Assembly (NCBI GenBank): GCA_025210235.1
Contig: JAOASG010000051.1
Location: forward strand, 1-43,490
Source: Vallitalea sp.
GTDB taxonomy: Bacteria > Bacillota > Clostridia > Lachnospirales > Vallitaleaceae
DNA length: 43,490 nt
Direction: 5' to 3'
Made by a program: the position numbers and the translations under genes. Shown piece after piece: positions 42,664-43,490 of this stretch; the first letter of the stretch is position 1; each line of letters opens with the position of its first letter. The notes beneath the pieces are model-generated. The model had not been told where the DNA came from. It was given only the letters and a program-made list of their open reading frames with translations, and ran no database searches.

Positions 42664-43293
42664 TTATTTTGTCATTTCTAATGCTTTTAACCATTCATTT
42701 GCGATTAATCCATGTCCTGCCATCGTAGGATGTACTCCGTCTTTAGTCCAGTACTTATTAGGTCTTTTCATTGACACCTTTGCAAATACCCCATCTAATG
42801 GAATATATATAGCGTTAAATTCTCTTGATAATTCACGTACTGAATGAATCTTAGGATCTAGGTCTTCTCTCCACTGAATTCTATCTTCTGGAGTTGGTAA
42901 AAGGAAAGGTTCACACATAATTATTTTTGCATCTGTTTTTTCCTTTATTTCATTAAGTATATCTCTATACGTATTCTTATACTCTTCAACAGATGTTGGA
43001 TCATTACTATCATATCTTCTCCAACAATCATTTATACCTATTAAGATAGAAATCCAATCTGGTTTTAAATCAATACAATCTTTTTCCCAACGACTTTTTA
43101 AATCTATAACTCTATTTCCACTAATACCCTTGTTTATACATGTAATATTTTTTTCTGGATACATAGATGATATAAATGCATCAATTAACATCGGATATCC
43201 ATTACCTAAGCTATTTTTATCATCTCTATCTCTACCTACATCTGTAATACTGTCTCCTTGAAACAAAATTGTCTGGTTGTCTTTAAGTAGCAT
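42664..43293 (-). CDS. SGNH/GDSL-family hydrolase
   Basis: A 209-residue cytoplasmic-looking esterase. Block I is ILFQGDSITDVG (nucleophile Ser in GDS), the oxyanion Gly and Asn are in GISGNRV and LIGINDCWRR, and the catalytic Asp-His pair is in TKDGVHPT. There is no signal peptide. GGAGGG precedes ATG. Relatives include acetyl-xylan or carbohydrate esterases and lysophospholipase-like enzymes; the substrate is not determined by sequence. It is a single-gene unit ending in a clear hairpin. Confidence 0.9.
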   Translation of the reverse strand: MLLKDNQTILFQGDSITDVGRDRDDKNSLGNGYPMLIDAFISSMYPEKNITCINKGISGNRVIDLKSRWEKDCIDLKPDWISILIGINDCWRRYDSNDPTSVEEYKNTYRDILNEIKEKTDAKIIMCEPFLLPTPEDRIQWREDLDPKIHSVRELSREFNAIYIPLDGVFAKVSMKRPNKYWTKDGVHPTMAGHGLIANEWLKALEMTK

Positions 43294-43490
43294 TTTTTCC
43301 CTCCATAAAATATATCTTTTATTATTCTTCTATGTATTATATATTATAATATATATTGCAACATATATAATGATTTGTCAATAATATTTCAATTAAATTC
43401 TTAACGCAGTCAATGGGTATTATTTTATGGAAGTTTTATTTATACTCAAATTGTAAACTTACTTAAGAAAAATGCAGTAACAACTTTAAA
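43294..43490. other. Upstream region of the SGNH hydrolase gene
   Basis: AT-rich sequence with a TATATTATAATATATA-like near-palindrome around 43335-43355, presumably containing the promoter. No gene is visible up to the window edge. Confidence 0.35.

Noticed and set aside
1..43490. tRNA or rRNA genes
   Set aside because: No cloverleaf with a TTCGA-type arm and no conserved rRNA segment was recognised by eye; a covariance-model scan would be decisive.

Overview
The window comes from a low-GC, anaerobic-type member of the Bacillota (Clostridia). The signs are AT-rich codon use, strong GGAGG ribosome-binding sites with frequent TTG/GTG starts, a YesMN-type two-component system, and a secreted LRR / copper-amine-oxidase-stalk / transglutaminase protein. 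I cannot name the species.

Regions. (1) 1-7868, minus strand: an iron-regulated uptake operon. An AraC regulator is followed by a Fur-like box, then a peptide/nickel-type ABC importer (lipoprotein, two permeases, two ATPases), then two exporter-fold ABC half-transporters, the second cut by the window edge. This set resembles metallophore or siderophore acquisition. (2) 7915-14766: membrane and secreted proteins, a PadR/flavoprotein pair sharing a palindromic operator, and an MFS transporter. (3) 14975-21856: a carbohydrate ABC importer divergent from its likely sensor kinase and response regulator. (4) 21898-24774: an ATPase followed by a truncated permease (deletion scar), a gamma-carbonic-anhydrase-like protein, a small membrane protein and an M50-like protease. 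(5) 24949-26981: two decayed hicAB pairs followed by the collapsed remains of an integrated element (left arm fused to the integrase C-terminus), ending in a copy of the guaA 3' end. (6) About 26966-40881: a second, intact-looking relative of that element at the 3' end of guaA. (7) guaA and an SGNH hydrolase.

The intact element has the layout of a Gram-positive phage satellite (SaPI/PICI). The integrase and a repressor are on one strand. An early module runs the other way (Cro-like protein, excisionase-like protein, primase-helicase), followed by accessory genes and a scaffold plus major capsid protein pair. No portal, terminase, protease or tail genes are present. At the end far from the integrase is a four-gene cargo: STAS-HATPase fusion, DUF4325 STAS-like protein and two membrane-anchored proteins. 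This is a candidate undescribed defence or signalling module. The older element carries hicAB at the equivalent place, which suggests a cargo-exchange site.

Between cargo and core lies about 1.5 kb of non-coding DNA. It holds a chain of hairpins and an array of ~30-bp repeats. Each repeat contains a 5-mer that differs from unit to unit but is copied twice, 9 bp apart, inside the unit. I do not recognise this repeat family.
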